Positions 31,774-41,753 are shown, counted from the first letter of the stretch. The stretch is DNA of 64,000 nt from Pseudomicrostroma phylloplanum (GCA_039545275.1 BCHS01000003.1:972057-1036056); one strand, 5' to 3'. Made by a program: numbers and translations. The notes: generated by a model not told the origin, from the letters alone.

Positions 31774-33867
31774 CTACCTGCGCACATTCCACCTGGGTCC
31801 TCTGCTCGAAGAGTGCTGCGCCTGCTGTGCAAAACTACCACTCCCGCCGCCGCCGCCGCCGCCAGCATCGCCCCACGCCCGTCTTCCTTCCCCGTCCCTT
31901 CGCTGATAGCCACCTCTTGCACCTGCACCGCCGCCGCCCCCGCTGCCAAAGGTTCGTCTCTCCCCGTACCCATTGCCGCCTCCGCCGTGTGAGGAGAAGG
32001 AAGAGAAGCGAGACCCTCTCATGTCTGCTCCTCCTTCTCCTTCTCTTCTTCCATCTGATCCTCCTCGCATGTTCCTCTGATCACTCTGTCTCCGGCGATC
32101 GCTGCCGATGATACGGCCGATATCGTCTGCCATGTGCAGCGCCTGGATGGCCGCGAGGGAGAGTGTCTCTGCGCCAATCGCCTTGGGCGGGGGAGGGGCT
32201 TCTTCGACTTTCTCGACAGAAGAGGGCCAAAGGGCGGTAAGGCTGTCCGTAGCTGTCTCCCGCTCCGGCTTACCAAAGTCCTCGTGGTCGTCCTGACCCA
32301 GACTTCTGTAGAGCTCCTCGTCTGCCTTGGATTCGGCGTCTCTTGCTCGTCCAGCTAGGACGCTCTGTCGAAGTTCGGCCTGGATGCTCTGTCCCACACC
32401 TACAAGACTCCTCGAGTTTGGCTCAGGCCCAGCAAGACCTCGTGCGATGCGGCTGTCGACGATTCCCACTCCCCTGGCTTCTTTGAGCAGCTCAAGACAG
32501 CCACGCGCGTCACGCCACTCCTCCCAGCGGGTGCGGATGGCCTCGGTGTAGAGCTCGGCGGTACATCCCAGCACGAGGGAGCGTGGGCCCAGAGCTCGAG
32601 TGATTTGCAGAACGGCGAGGGCAGAGGTGGGCGACTTGAGTCGATCCCTGAAGTGAATCAGTAGCTGGTGGAGGACGGGACCGTAGAAGGGGGTGCCCAT
32701 GCCGTAGGCCGCTTGGTAGAGTACTGGCCCCTCTTCCTCCTTGGCCGTGGCCGTGGCCGTGCCAGCTTCTTCCCCTGTCTCTGCTGGTGCTTCTGCGGGA
32801 GGCTGCATCTTCTGCCTGGCAGCGGCAGAGCCCTTCCTGTGTCTCTTCTCGTCGAATGCCCAAATCTCTTTTGCTGCCCAAGCCCACAGATCTGCTTCAT
32901 TCATCTGCAGATTCATCTCCTGTCTTGCCTGATCCACACCAGCTTCAATGTCCTCTTCACTCAAGTCCGACCCGATGCCCTCGTCCAATCGAGCGAGACG
33001 ACCAGAGCCATCACTGACAGTGGCTCTGTGTCCCAATCGAGCCCTCCGGCGATTCTGTCGTAGATCCTCAAGATCGTTGCGTCTAGCAAAGGAGCCGAGG
33101 GCGCCATCGAGGGCAGAGCCCGAGCCTCCACGCCCATCACTGCTGAAGCTGCTAGCCACATCCGCCAGCAACTTCTGCCACTTTCTCTTTTCAGAAGGGT
33201 CAAGCTTCGCAGGGGGTGCGTACCTATCTCCGCGTGAATTTGAATCGTAACCGGCCCCACGGAAGCCTTGCCGCTGGGCAGAGCCGCCGAGTAGGGTCTC
33301 CCTAGGTAGAACTTTCCTGGCGGAGCTGCGTGCCGAGGGGGGATCTGCTCGGGCGAAGGCGTCGGGAGAGTCGAAAAGGCCGTCGTAGGCGGATGCTGCG
33401 TTGGAGGAAGAGGAGGAGGAAACGGACTCGCTTGGTGACAGAGAGAATGACGACCGTGCAATTTTCTCCGAAGATGAAGATGAAGAGGCAGGGCTATCGT
33501 CTCGGAGGCCGAAGAGAGAGTTCAGACGTGATGCTTGTTCGTCGGAAATGGGCTGTGAGGGAGCCTGACTACTGGCAGGAGCAGTCTCGGCATCTGTGCT
33601 GCTTTCTCTCGGTGCATCGGGGACATCATTGCTGAAAGCCGGGGCCTGAGAAGATGTTGAAGCGCCGTCATCCTTGACTTGTGCTGCAGAATGATCCTCG
33701 TCTCGGTCATCCTGCCTGCGACTCAGGGAGCTGTGGAAGGGCCGCCGCCTGGTGTTCCAGGCGTAGCATGTCGTTGACCCTGCAGAGGACGATGAAGCAT
33801 GTGTTGTCGCCTGTGGGACACGCGATGAAGTCGCCACCGCGGCTGAAAGCAACCGTCCTGCTCGCAT
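31774..33867 (-). CDS. Mitochondrial Mtf2-like protein
   Basis: An intronless frame of about 697 residues from the ATG at 33867. The frame is open 14 codons further but without another ATG. The N-terminus (MRAGRLLSAAVATSSRVPQA) is basic and Ser/Ala-rich without acidic residues, as in a mitochondrial presequence, and RRRPFHSSLSRR follows. The central part is disordered. The helical segment around residues 385-485 (GTPFYGPVLHQLLIHF, ALAVLQITRALG, LYTEAIRTRWEEWRD) resembles the C-terminal domain of fungal Mtf2/Nam1 proteins, which couple mitochondrial transcription to RNA processing and translation. The last 80 residues are Gly/Arg-rich, suggesting RNA binding. The family call rests on pattern recognition only. 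Confidence 0.65.
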   Translation of the reverse strand: MRAGRLLSAAVATSSRVPQATTHASSSSAGSTTCYAWNTRRRPFHSSLSRRQDDRDEDHSAAQVKDDGASTSSQAPAFSNDVPDAPRESSTDAETAPASSQAPSQPISDEQASRLNSLFGLRDDSPASSSSSSEKIARSSFSLSPSESVSSSSSSNAASAYDGLFDSPDAFARADPPSARSSARKVLPRETLLGGSAQRQGFRGAGYDSNSRGDRYAPPAKLDPSEKRKWQKLLADVASSFSSDGRGGSGSALDGALGSFARRNDLEDLRQNRRRARLGHRATVSDGSGRLARLDEGIGSDLSEEDIEAGVDQARQEMNLQMNEADLWAWAAKEIWAFDEKRHRKGSAAARQKMQPPAEAPAETGEEAGTATATAKEEEGPVLYQAAYGMGTPFYGPVLHQLLIHFRDRLKSPTSALAVLQITRALGPRSLVLGCTAELYTEAIRTRWEEWRDARGCLELLKEARGVGIVDSRIARGLAGPEPNSRSLVGVGQSIQAELRQSVLAGRARDAESKADEELYRSLGQDDHEDFGKPERETATDSLTALWPSSVEKVEEAPPPPKAIGAETLSLAAIQALHMADDIGRIIGSDRRRQSDQRNMRGGSDGRREGEGGADMRGSRFSSFSSHGGGGNGYGERRTFGSGGGGGAGARGGYQRRDGEGRRAWGDAGGGGGGGSGSFAQQAQHSSSRGPRWNVRR

Positions 33868-34153
33868 CGTTGAAGGTAGCAGGTGCTCGACTGGTAGGAG
33901 TCCTTCCACTCCCTCGGTCCTTCCTGGTCATCAGCCGGAATAATTTTGGTCCACGGCTGGGCGGGCGGAAAGACCTGTGCATCGGATCGGAAGCAAGCGG
34001 GCGGCGAAGTGGGGCGTGGCTGAGTCCGTGTGGAGTCATGTCAAGGCTCGGCTCACTGATTAAAGTGAGAGGCCACACCTCTGATCCGATCTTGCCCTCT
34101 TTGCCACACTTGACGACGTACCCGCTTCCATTATCTACTCACAGGCCATCAGC

Positions 34154-35111
34154 ATGTCGCAATTACTACAGACCATCTTGTCGGCAAAGCTGGCCAGCGC
34201 GTCCATCGACGATAATCGCGAGGCACACAATGATGATTGGGAAGAGATTCATACCAGCGATGAAGAGCTCGTTGGTAAGTAATGGCCAGGATTGCTAGCC
34301 GGAGGCGACAGGTGGGCACCCGTCCAGTATGACTCATACATCTTCTGATATCCCTCTCTTCTCAGGCATCGCGACTGCTCCTGGTACATTACCTGGCACC
34401 CCTGCCGAGCTCAGCAGGCCAACCTCGCCCAGCATGGCAGGCACCAGTGGCCTTGTCTCGAGCAGTCTCTCCGCACCGAAGATGAAGTCGAATCTCAGCA
34501 CCGAGAGACCCGTCAAGATCAAAGCTCCCAAGAGCAAGACAGATCCCCTACGCTCTTTGCCCAAGGAGCTCTCACAACGCATCTTCCTTTCTCTCCGCGT
34601 GAGAGAGTTGGCGGTGCTCTCCGTCGTCTGCAAGCGCTATCGGAGGTCAGCCACGCTCAATTACTGTTGGTACAGGCAATGTTTGGCGCAATTCGACTCG
34701 CAAGATGCAGGATCCAATTCGGGCCCATCGCTTGGCCCATCCGGCAGCGGCGGTCACCACTGGACAAGGCGAGAGTCGCGTACCGATTGGAAGGGAGAGT
34801 ACATCAAGAAGCGTCGTGGAGAGGCCAAGGACCGCGAAAGGGAAGAGCGGGGTGGAGGAAGTCTCAGCAGCGGATACAGTACCCCTTCAAGATCACAAAG
34901 ACTGGCCGATTCTGGATTGAAGACGGCCAAGGACGTGAAGGAGGAGCAATGGGCCGAAGCGGCTGAGCAGGAGCAAGCTGGGTATAGCAAGAATGAGCTG
35001 AGGCAATACTACAAGGAGCAAGGTGGTAGCAAGGGCGGCAAGGCCAAGGGAGTCAAGGCCAAGAGCGGCAAAGGTTCTAATCGAGCTGGAGAGGATGGCC
35101 TATGGGAGTGA
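34154..35111 (+). CDS. Small F-box protein
   Basis: Two exons (34154-34274 and 34366-35111) give about 288 residues. The N-terminal 40 residues are acidic (NDDWEEIHTSDEEL). After a Ser/Thr/Pro linker an F-box follows at about residues 95-140 (LRSLPKELSQRIFLSLRVRE, LAVLSVVCKRYRRSA), ending in LNYCWYRQC. The remainder is a lysine-rich, charged region with WKGEYIKKRRGEAKDRE and KNELRQYYKEQ, ending in a Gly/Lys-rich tail and GLWE. F-box proteins bind Skp1 and present substrates to the SCF ligase. The substrate cannot be inferred. The 91-nt intron splits a glycine codon. Confidence 0.8.
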
Positions 35112-35721
35112 AGGCCAGACAGAGGGTGGGAGCCCCCAAGCGCGTGTCAGCCGCTATCCACTCGTCATTGCCCTCTATCCGGCCCTTGTTGTACATTTAC
35201 CCCTGCATCTAATGACTCGGACATCGATCAATGCCTTTATGACTCAGGCGACGACTATCTCTGTTCAGGTGTCGACTGCTGAGTCGAGGGGTTACTTGCC
35301 GATTGTCAGCAACGCGTCCCCCATGGTCCGCCTTACCCTGCCCTGCTGCGCCGCGCCGCGCCCGCGCCCATCTTTATCTCTGGTTCTCCGGGCCGGACCC
35401 TTTTCCGGAGACCCGGGCGGGCGGAGATGGGCGCACAGGCACACGACACCCACCGGCAATGTTGGAGGTCCAGGCACTGGAGCAGTGTCCTTACCCCGGA
35501 TCGCCCCCGATGCCCGCAAGCAGAGGCGGGCGGCGTGTTGGATGCTCGGGCCACAAACGAACGCATACAGAGGGGCAACTGGCAACGCGGCAGCTTATCT
35601 CCCCTCCCGCTGGGATACCACAAACACCATAGACATATTAGACAATACCCTTGCCTTCCTTCCTAACCCTCCTTACTTGCCATCCTCCTCTCCCTCTCTC
35701 ACACTCACGCTCAACACGACC
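35112..35721. promoter_or_regulatory. Intergenic region upstream of bleomycin hydrolase
   Basis: A 610-bp stretch, open in the bleomycin hydrolase frame but without family similarity. It contains a very GC-rich segment at about 35340-35460. I see no gene. Confidence 0.4.
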
Positions 35722-37398
35722 ATGGGCGCATCTCAGTCACAACCCGCCGCACCACCTTCAGCCTCTGCCTCTCTGCGGGAGAAGAGTGCTGCTGCCCACT
35801 TGTCCTCCCCTCCCCCTTCCGCCTCTGCCACCTCTACCAGTCGCCACCACTCGACTGATAGACGCCTGAGAATCGATGCCGAGGCCCAGGCAGGCCACCT
35901 CAGCCACCGTCCTGCATCCAATGCCCTCGCCATCTCTGGCATGAAGCAGTGGGAGAAGAAGATTGAAGATGTGAGTTGTACCCCGGATGGTGGACAGGAT
36001 GAATACCAATCAGGGGCTGACCAGGATTACGCGTATCTGCTCCACTCCTACAAGGACCCCGTCTCTCGCCTAGCTCAGCTCACACTCCACAACGCAAGCG
36101 CCAACGCCTCTCTACACCGCCGCAAGGCCGAGGTAGTAGAGACGTTCGTCTTCAACACCGCCCTCGATCTCGAAGTGTCCCCCGTGTCCAACCAAATGTC
36201 CAGCGGTCGATGCTGGCTCTTTGCCACCATGAACTGCGTCCGCCTAGAGATGATCAAGACGCTCGGTGTGCAAGACTTTGAGCTCAGCAAGGCCTACCTG
36301 CACTTCTTTGACAAGCTCGAAAAGGCGAATTACTTCCTGGAGCAAATTCTGGATCTCTACGACGATGAGATTGACTCGAGGATCGTCGGGTACCTCAAGG
36401 GCGACCCTGTCGGTGACGGTGGTCAATTCTCAATGGTCGCCAACCTCTTGATCAAGTACGGAGTCGTTCCGATGGACGTCTATCCAGAGTCGTTCAACAC
36501 CTCTAGGACTTCCGGCATCAATGAGCTCATCACACGCAAACTCCGAGAGCACGCCCTCATTCTGCGCAGCTTGAAGCGCGAGACTGTAGCCAAGCTCTCC
36601 AACACCCTCGCTCCCGCTCAAGCAGAAGCTGCTGCAGACAAGATCTGCCGGCAGCGCAAGGATGCCATGATGGAGGAAATCTACCGCGTCCTAGTCATCA
36701 TGGACGGCAACCCTCCGAAGCCAGACGAGCCTTTCACCTACGAGTACCGCGACACAAAGAACCAGTTCAAGTCCATCACAATGACTCCTCTTGAGTTCCT
36801 CGCCAAGTTCGCCCCCGGGTTCAAGCCACTGGAGCAAGTCTCCCTGGTCAATGACCCTCGAAGGGAGTACGACGTAGCTATGACTGTCAGTCGACTGGGC
36901 AACGTGCACGGCGAGTCTCCCGTCTTCTACGTCAACTCGCACATCAACGCCATGAAGCAAGCGACCATCGCCCAGATTAAAGGCGGCCATCCAGTCTGGT
37001 TCGGCTGCGATGTAGGTCAAGCAAGTGACACCTCCCGCGGTATTCTCGATGTGGACCTCTTCGACTACGAAGCTGCCTTTGGCTTCAAGTTCGGCATGAC
37101 TAAAGCAGAACGAATCGATACGGGCGAGAGCAGCGCAACGCACGCAATGGTTATCGTTGCCGTGCATCTGGACAGCGCAGGCAAGCCTATCCGATGGAAG
37201 ATCCTCAACTCCTGGGGACCAGATGCGGGACGTAAGGGGTACCTCGTCATGAGTGATGGGTGGTTTAGCGAGTATGTCCTCGAGACGGTTATTAGGAAGG
37301 AGTACTGTGAGAAGAAGCACTGGAAGTTGCATGTTGAGGGGATTAATGAGGCGACGCATGTCCTGCCTCCTTGGGACCCATTCGGAGCACTCGCTTGA
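35722..37398 (+). CDS. BLH1: Bleomycin hydrolase, cysteine aminopeptidase (peptidase C1B)
   Basis: 558 residues from the ATG at 35722, or 540 if the 54-nt GTGAGT...CCAG segment 35971-36024 is spliced out. The catalytic Cys is in SSGRCWLFA (residue 164 unspliced), the His in SSATHAMVIV, and the Asn in KILNSWGPDAG. GDGGQFSMVANLL, YPESFNTS and the family C-terminus PPWDPFGALA are present. Bleomycin hydrolases (yeast Lap3/Gal6) form barrel-shaped homohexamers with aminopeptidase activity. The C-terminal residues reach the active site and trim substrates. The first residues MGASQSQP fit an N-myristoylation consensus (Gly2, Ser6), unusual for a cytosolic enzyme. The N-terminal 70 residues are Ser/Ala/Pro-rich and not part of the fold. 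Confidence 0.95.
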   Translation: MGASQSQPAAPPSASASLREKSAAAHLSSPPPSASATSTSRHHSTDRRLRIDAEAQAGHLSHRPASNALAISGMKQWEKKIEDVSCTPDGGQDEYQSGADQDYAYLLHSYKDPVSRLAQLTLHNASANASLHRRKAEVVETFVFNTALDLEVSPVSNQMSSGRCWLFATMNCVRLEMIKTLGVQDFELSKAYLHFFDKLEKANYFLEQILDLYDDEIDSRIVGYLKGDPVGDGGQFSMVANLLIKYGVVPMDVYPESFNTSRTSGINELITRKLREHALILRSLKRETVAKLSNTLAPAQAEAAADKICRQRKDAMMEEIYRVLVIMDGNPPKPDEPFTYEYRDTKNQFKSITMTPLEFLAKFAPGFKPLEQVSLVNDPRREYDVAMTVSRLGNVHGESPVFYVNSHINAMKQATIAQIKGGHPVWFGCDVGQASDTSRGILDVDLFDYEAAFGFKFGMTKAERIDTGESSATHAMVIVAVHLDSAGKPIRWKILNSWGPDAGRKGYLVMSDGWFSEYVLETVIRKEYCEKKHWKLHVEGINEATHVLPPWDPFGALA

Positions 37399-37774
37399 GG
37401 CGGTGACCTTCGGAGCCTCGAGCCATGATGACATCTTGCCTTTCCTGTACCGCTCGTCCGTTCACACGTCCATTTGCTTTCCTCTGTACCGACAATGTCA
37501 ATACCCTACATACCACCTTCGTTGCGTGAGTCATGCATGCCCCAAACAGCTCTACTCTGCCGCTTCACGCACGATAGGACCGTAACAGAGAGGGCGTAGT
37601 GGCAGAGAGAGAGTCTACGCACATTCTACTCGCCGTACATACCTGGCCGTCTGCTCGGTCCTCGTTCCTCCTTGAGGTCACCCTCGATAGAGTCGACGTA
37701 ACATGAGAAGATCTTCATTGTCTTTGCTTATAATGCTGGTGACGGTGACGGTGAATGTACAAGCGACTCTTTTA
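37399..37774. other. Convergent 3' intergenic region
   Basis: A 376-bp stretch between the bleomycin hydrolase stop and the GIY-YIG gene stop. It contains the first copy of a 14-bp direct repeat (see 37758-37789) and nothing else recognisable. Confidence 0.4.
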
Positions 37775-37789
37775 CTACAAGCGACTCTT
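37758..37789. repeat. 14-bp direct repeat at the 3' end of the GIY-YIG gene
   Basis: TACAAGCGACTCTT occurs at 37758-37771 and again at 37776-37789, four bases apart. The second copy overlaps the last codons and stop of the GIY-YIG gene. Confidence 0.8.
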
Positions 37790-40191
37790 GATTTTAAGCA
37801 GCTGTAAAGGGGGTGCAAGGCTGTGACCATGATAATTGATGAGCGGTACTACTAGAAGGTACGGTACGATATCTGTACCATCGTAGATTTGTTGTAGGTT
37901 GGGACGCTTAATCCCTTTTCCCCTTTTTGTTGTGATACTCGTGCAGGATACAGCCTGTCCGTAGACCTCCTCCAACCTGCGCAATAGTCTCCCTCTGGAC
38001 GTGTCGGACTTTCCCCTCAGCAGCCACACGTCTTCCTTTCGCGCCACAGGCTTGCATTGCAGTACCTTGCTGGCCAGGTCGAAGTGCCAGCGGTGTGGCT
38101 CCTTCTTCGTATTGTGGGTCTTGTTGAAGGCCGAGAAGGCGAGGTGATGCTCCAGCTTCAAGGAGATGCCTGGAGTCTCCAGCGTCCCGGCAACCAGTCT
38201 GGCGAGCCTGTCGGCATTGTTCTCGTCGCATCGCTCCTGATTCGTCCGTCGTCGCTTCCTCTCGGGCAGAGCTTGATCTCTCTGACCGAGCTTCTGCTGG
38301 ACCTCCTCGATCGACCTGCCTTGGAGCGCGGCGAGGTCGAGGACTGCTTGGTCCATCCTGGTACAGCCGATAATGATCGGCATGAACCTGGATGTCGCAG
38401 GCGCAGGGTAGCGTGGCCCTACCGTCATCAGGTAGCTGAGGACAACATCTCTCGACGTGTCCGCATGCAACCAAAGACTGTATTCCTTTGCCGCTTCTGC
38501 AAGGTCCGTCGGCGCGTATTGGCTTTTAACGGTGATTGGCCCTGCGTTCCCACATGGCTCGCCTGCCAGCCTTCGCTGCGGGAATGTGACCCCCATCAGA
38601 TCCGTCCCTCTGATCGCATGGACGGCCGACACAAATTGCCCCGCCTCGAGCTCGCGGAGCGCTGTCAGGTACGTTTTGCTAGACTGTAGTTGCATGTCTC
38701 CTGATGAACTCGACGCTTCCGGGGGGCGGACAAGCGATCCGGAAGGCGAGGCGATTGCTGGTGTAGTCATCTCCGTGTGCGGATTCGAGGAGCCAGATAC
38801 CGCGGATGGGCTTGCAACTGAAGCAAAAGTCGACGCGGTCTGAGGTGAAGTGGGAAGCGCAGAAGCTGTGGTCGCCTTCAGCTTGCGGAAGGCCTTTCCT
38901 GCCATTTGATGAAGCTCTATCCATGCCCTACACGCATTCGATGACTCGGTCTGGTAGCGAAGCCAAGGACTAGGCGGCCCTCCGCCTTCGCTGTCCTCGA
39001 GTGTTGCAAGTAGCTCGATGGCGATGTTGTGCGTCTCTTCTGCTCCCTCTCCATGCCATCGAGGGAATGCCTTGAAGCCCTGCTCCTCTACGAAGCGCAT
39101 CCGAACGTTCCATCTGCCGCCGTCGACTCGTAGGCCGAGACTTGCAGCCAGGCTCGCGGGCAGGCGGTACTTGTTCATCTTCAGCACCCATCTGTCACTG
39201 ATGCGAGTGACTGGCCACTGAGGCACCCCACCTGCTCGCCCAGCTACATCGTGATTAATTTGCGCCTGGAGTATCGCGTCGGCGAAGCTTTCGCCTCCTA
39301 CGTACTCCTCCGCGAATTCGCTTACCGAGCCTTTGACGGCGACTTCGGCAGCAATCTTGCCTTTGAGCGTGATATGAGTAACCTTGCCCTGCGAAGCGAC
39401 CAACCGTCCATCGCCATGTCGGGCAATGGATGTTTCCCCATTCTCCCTCGTCTCGAAGCTGTCCTTCTGTCGAGGTCTCTGAACGAGTAGCTGCGCCGTA
39501 TAATTGCCCATCGTTGCTGGGTCCTGTTTGAGACCAGTGATGGATGGGGGCGGTCGCCCGAATGCAGTGGTCCAGGATTTGACATATGGAGCTTCTTGGA
39601 AGGAGCACATTCTGGCAACGCAGACTGCCTCGAGCAGAGAGGAGAGCGTATTGTTCAAGGCAAAGTCTGAATACTTGTCGAGGTGTCGCAATTGGGCAGC
39701 TGAAGCACCAATTCGTCGCAGTTTTCCTACGAGTGCTGGCCGATCCGGCAGCTCCGCGATGACCAGCTTGTAGACTGGTGAGTCGGGAAAGGTCCTGCGG
39801 ACCTGCGACACTCGACTGGGCTTTTTGAGCTTGTATGGGTCCGCCCTGGCCTCCCAGTCGTGGCCAACCATCCTCTGCCTTACGTTCTTGTCGCTCTTGC
39901 CAACGTACGCTCCGTACTTGCTGCCCTCTTCGATACCGATGATGATCAGATAAATGCCTCCCCCGCCAAAGCTATGAGCCTGTTTTGCAGCAGCTCGGGG
40001 CGAGTCCCTTTCGCGACCTCTTGTCCGCGGTCTGCCAGCACCTCCACAGCCCCGTCCGACATGCAATTGATCGCAAGGGTCGCTAGCTCCAGGGTGTTGA
40101 ACACCCCTCAGACCTCTGCTCCAACCTCGCAGAGCTTGTTATGGTGCAGGCCTCGCAGAAAGGCGAAGCACATATTTAGACGATGGGTCAT
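37775..40191 (-). pseudogene. GIY-YIG nuclease-domain gene with disrupted SAP-like N-terminus
   Basis: The continuous frame runs from about 39979 (it opens at a TTG, 40066, with no ATG) to 37775 and encodes roughly 735 residues without an intron. Its start is a GIY-YIG nuclease fold: GIYLIII, then KYGAYVGKS, an Arg helix (NVRQRMVGHDW) and a later Glu in LLEAVCVARM. Those are the expected catalytic Tyr, Tyr, Arg and Glu positions. The remaining 600 residues are unrecognised. Upstream, from the ATG at 40191, another frame reads MTHRLNMCFAF and then a SAP-like segment (VLADRGQEVAKGTRPELLQN). It is interrupted by TGA at 40110-40108 and shifts frame at a five-G run (39964-39960), where one extra G would join both parts. 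Alternatives are a sequencing error, or an intron from a weak donor at 40113 to the acceptor at 39980. SAP domains bind DNA and GIY-YIG domains nick it. Confidence 0.6.
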
Positions 40192-40792
40192 GAGTTGCCT
40201 CGCCTCGCTCGTGGTGGTGAAGCCCCTGTGCGTGAGTGCGGCTGACGAGAGGTGAGAGGTACACGAGTGCGGCGTCAGTAAAGATGGCAAGGGACGGGAA
40301 AGGGTAGATGACGAGGGTGAGAAGACGAAAGGATCATTGTGTCAGAAGATGCACTAATGAGACTTCGAGAGATGAACAAGCCTCTCGGGAGCTCTGCTAA
40401 CCCCAGTGGGCTGCGCTTCGCCGTCCTTCAGACATGCAGGAGCTTCCCATCTCACAAGGCATCGAGCAATCGTGAGCTTGTTCAGAGTTGGGGCCAGCAA
40501 GCGAGTCCTCCAGCAGGATTGCGACGACACTGGACACGAAGTACTCACTGTGCTACGTTGGGAAGTGATGAGGCAGTCGACGACAGCGATGACGCCATGG
40601 TTGGTCCTGCTCCAGGGAGTGGGAGGGGTCCAAGCACTTGGTGAAGTGACACCCAGATGTGGTGCTCGCAGTGTGCCGTGTGCCGTCATCTAAGAGGAGA
40701 GGGACTCGAAGCGAGCGAAGTTCAGCGTGAGCGAGTCGCAAAGGATGAGGCGACTGTGTGTACTCACTTGACGGGGGCACGACATGCATATG
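40192..40792. other. Unassigned region upstream of the GIY-YIG gene
   Basis: About 600 bp with short open frames only. On the minus strand there are splice-donor-like sequences (GTGAGTAC near 40764 and 40548), and ATG codons with favourable context at about 40598 and 40689. A short spliced transcript is therefore possible, but nothing is recognisable as a protein. Confidence 0.3.
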
Positions 40793-40836
40793 GTGTCATC
40801 TTTATCCGAGGGCTATGCTAATCTTCTCTGTATCGT
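40793..40836 (-). ncRNA. U6 snRNA-like segment (core only, probably degenerate)
   Basis: On the minus strand 22 bases (40836-40815, from ACGATACAGAGAAG to ATTAGCAT) match the invariant centre of eukaryotic U6 snRNA, including the ACAGAGA box and the AGC catalytic triad. GATGACAC (40800-40793) follows at the same spacing as in U6. The ten bases between differ and would not form the normal internal stem-loop. The U6 5' stem-loop, the 3' region and a terminal T-run are missing. I read it as a U6-derived fragment. A split U6 with introns, known in some basidiomycete yeasts, is less likely but not excluded. Confidence 0.5.
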
Positions 40837-41753
40837 CTCTGGGGTATCTGGAAGCTGGTGAGGCGGTGTTGTGGCATTGCATAGATGAAAGCCAGGATGC
40901 AGCGAAGGAGGAAGGTAGGGATGGAGAGCGGCGACGAGGTGAGCAGGGAGGCTAACGAAGTGAGGCAAGAGATGGTCAAATGACAAGAACGCAGACGCTC
41001 AGTCAGTGCAGCACGAGGTTCAGAACGGATGCAATTCGGGGGAGACCGGGTACCTGAATGCACAGTAGCGGGCGTAGAGCGGCTCAGCAGGCACGGACGA
41101 CGATCCTCTGTGAGCAGATCACACCAGGTTATTGCAGTAAGGAGCTCTTACAGTCAAGAATATTGACGCCACGTGGTCCCTTCCGTGTCGTCCGTCCTCT
41201 CGAGACAGGGGTTATCGGGACGGGGTTTGGATCCTATCAGCGGGACCGGGATGCCGCCCGAGAAGCGGCACGGGGCTGCCGCCTATGACGCTACCTGCAG
41301 CAATGGCGGGTCGCGTCACCTGCAAAGACCTGCAGTGGCGGGAAGATTTCATGAAATCGTAAGCAGCACCAGTCGCCAAGATTTCACCTGTCTCTGGACC
41401 CTGCGAATCCGTACGTCGGTGGCTTTGGCAAAGCTCGACTTCGCGCCCAATCGATTAAGAAATCGGGGGCTCGAAGCGGGTGAGGTGTGTCAGCAGTCTC
41501 GGGACTGGAAATCCTCACTTTCTAACGGCCGTGATCTTCGCATATACGGGTATGGGCGACCGCTCCCCTCTTGGATTTTGCATATTAGACTCTGGCCCTC
41601 ACTCGAAGAAAGGTATTTTTGCTACCCTCCATCGCAATCATCGCAGAGCTAAGTTCCCTTCATCNCCNCCCCTTTCCTACTAAAGCTTTTGGGCGCTGCT
41701 CCGCTCCCGCCTCGAGCTCTGCACTTCCTCCCCCACCCTATCAACCAGGCACA
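40837..41753. promoter_or_regulatory. Region upstream of the MFS transporter
   Basis: About 900 bp without a supported gene. It contains an E-box CACGTG at about 41171-41176 and two ambiguous bases (N) at 41665 and 41668 within the probable 5' leader of the transporter. Confidence 0.4.

Noticed and set aside
39979..40066. Start of the GIY-YIG protein at 40066
   Set aside because: The first codon there is TTG, not ATG, and the residues before the fold are low-complexity. The SAP-like frame is the better N-terminus.
40354..40689. 111-codon minus-strand open frame beginning with ATG
   Set aside because: No recognisable domain. It overlaps possible splice donors and may at most be part of a non-coding transcript.
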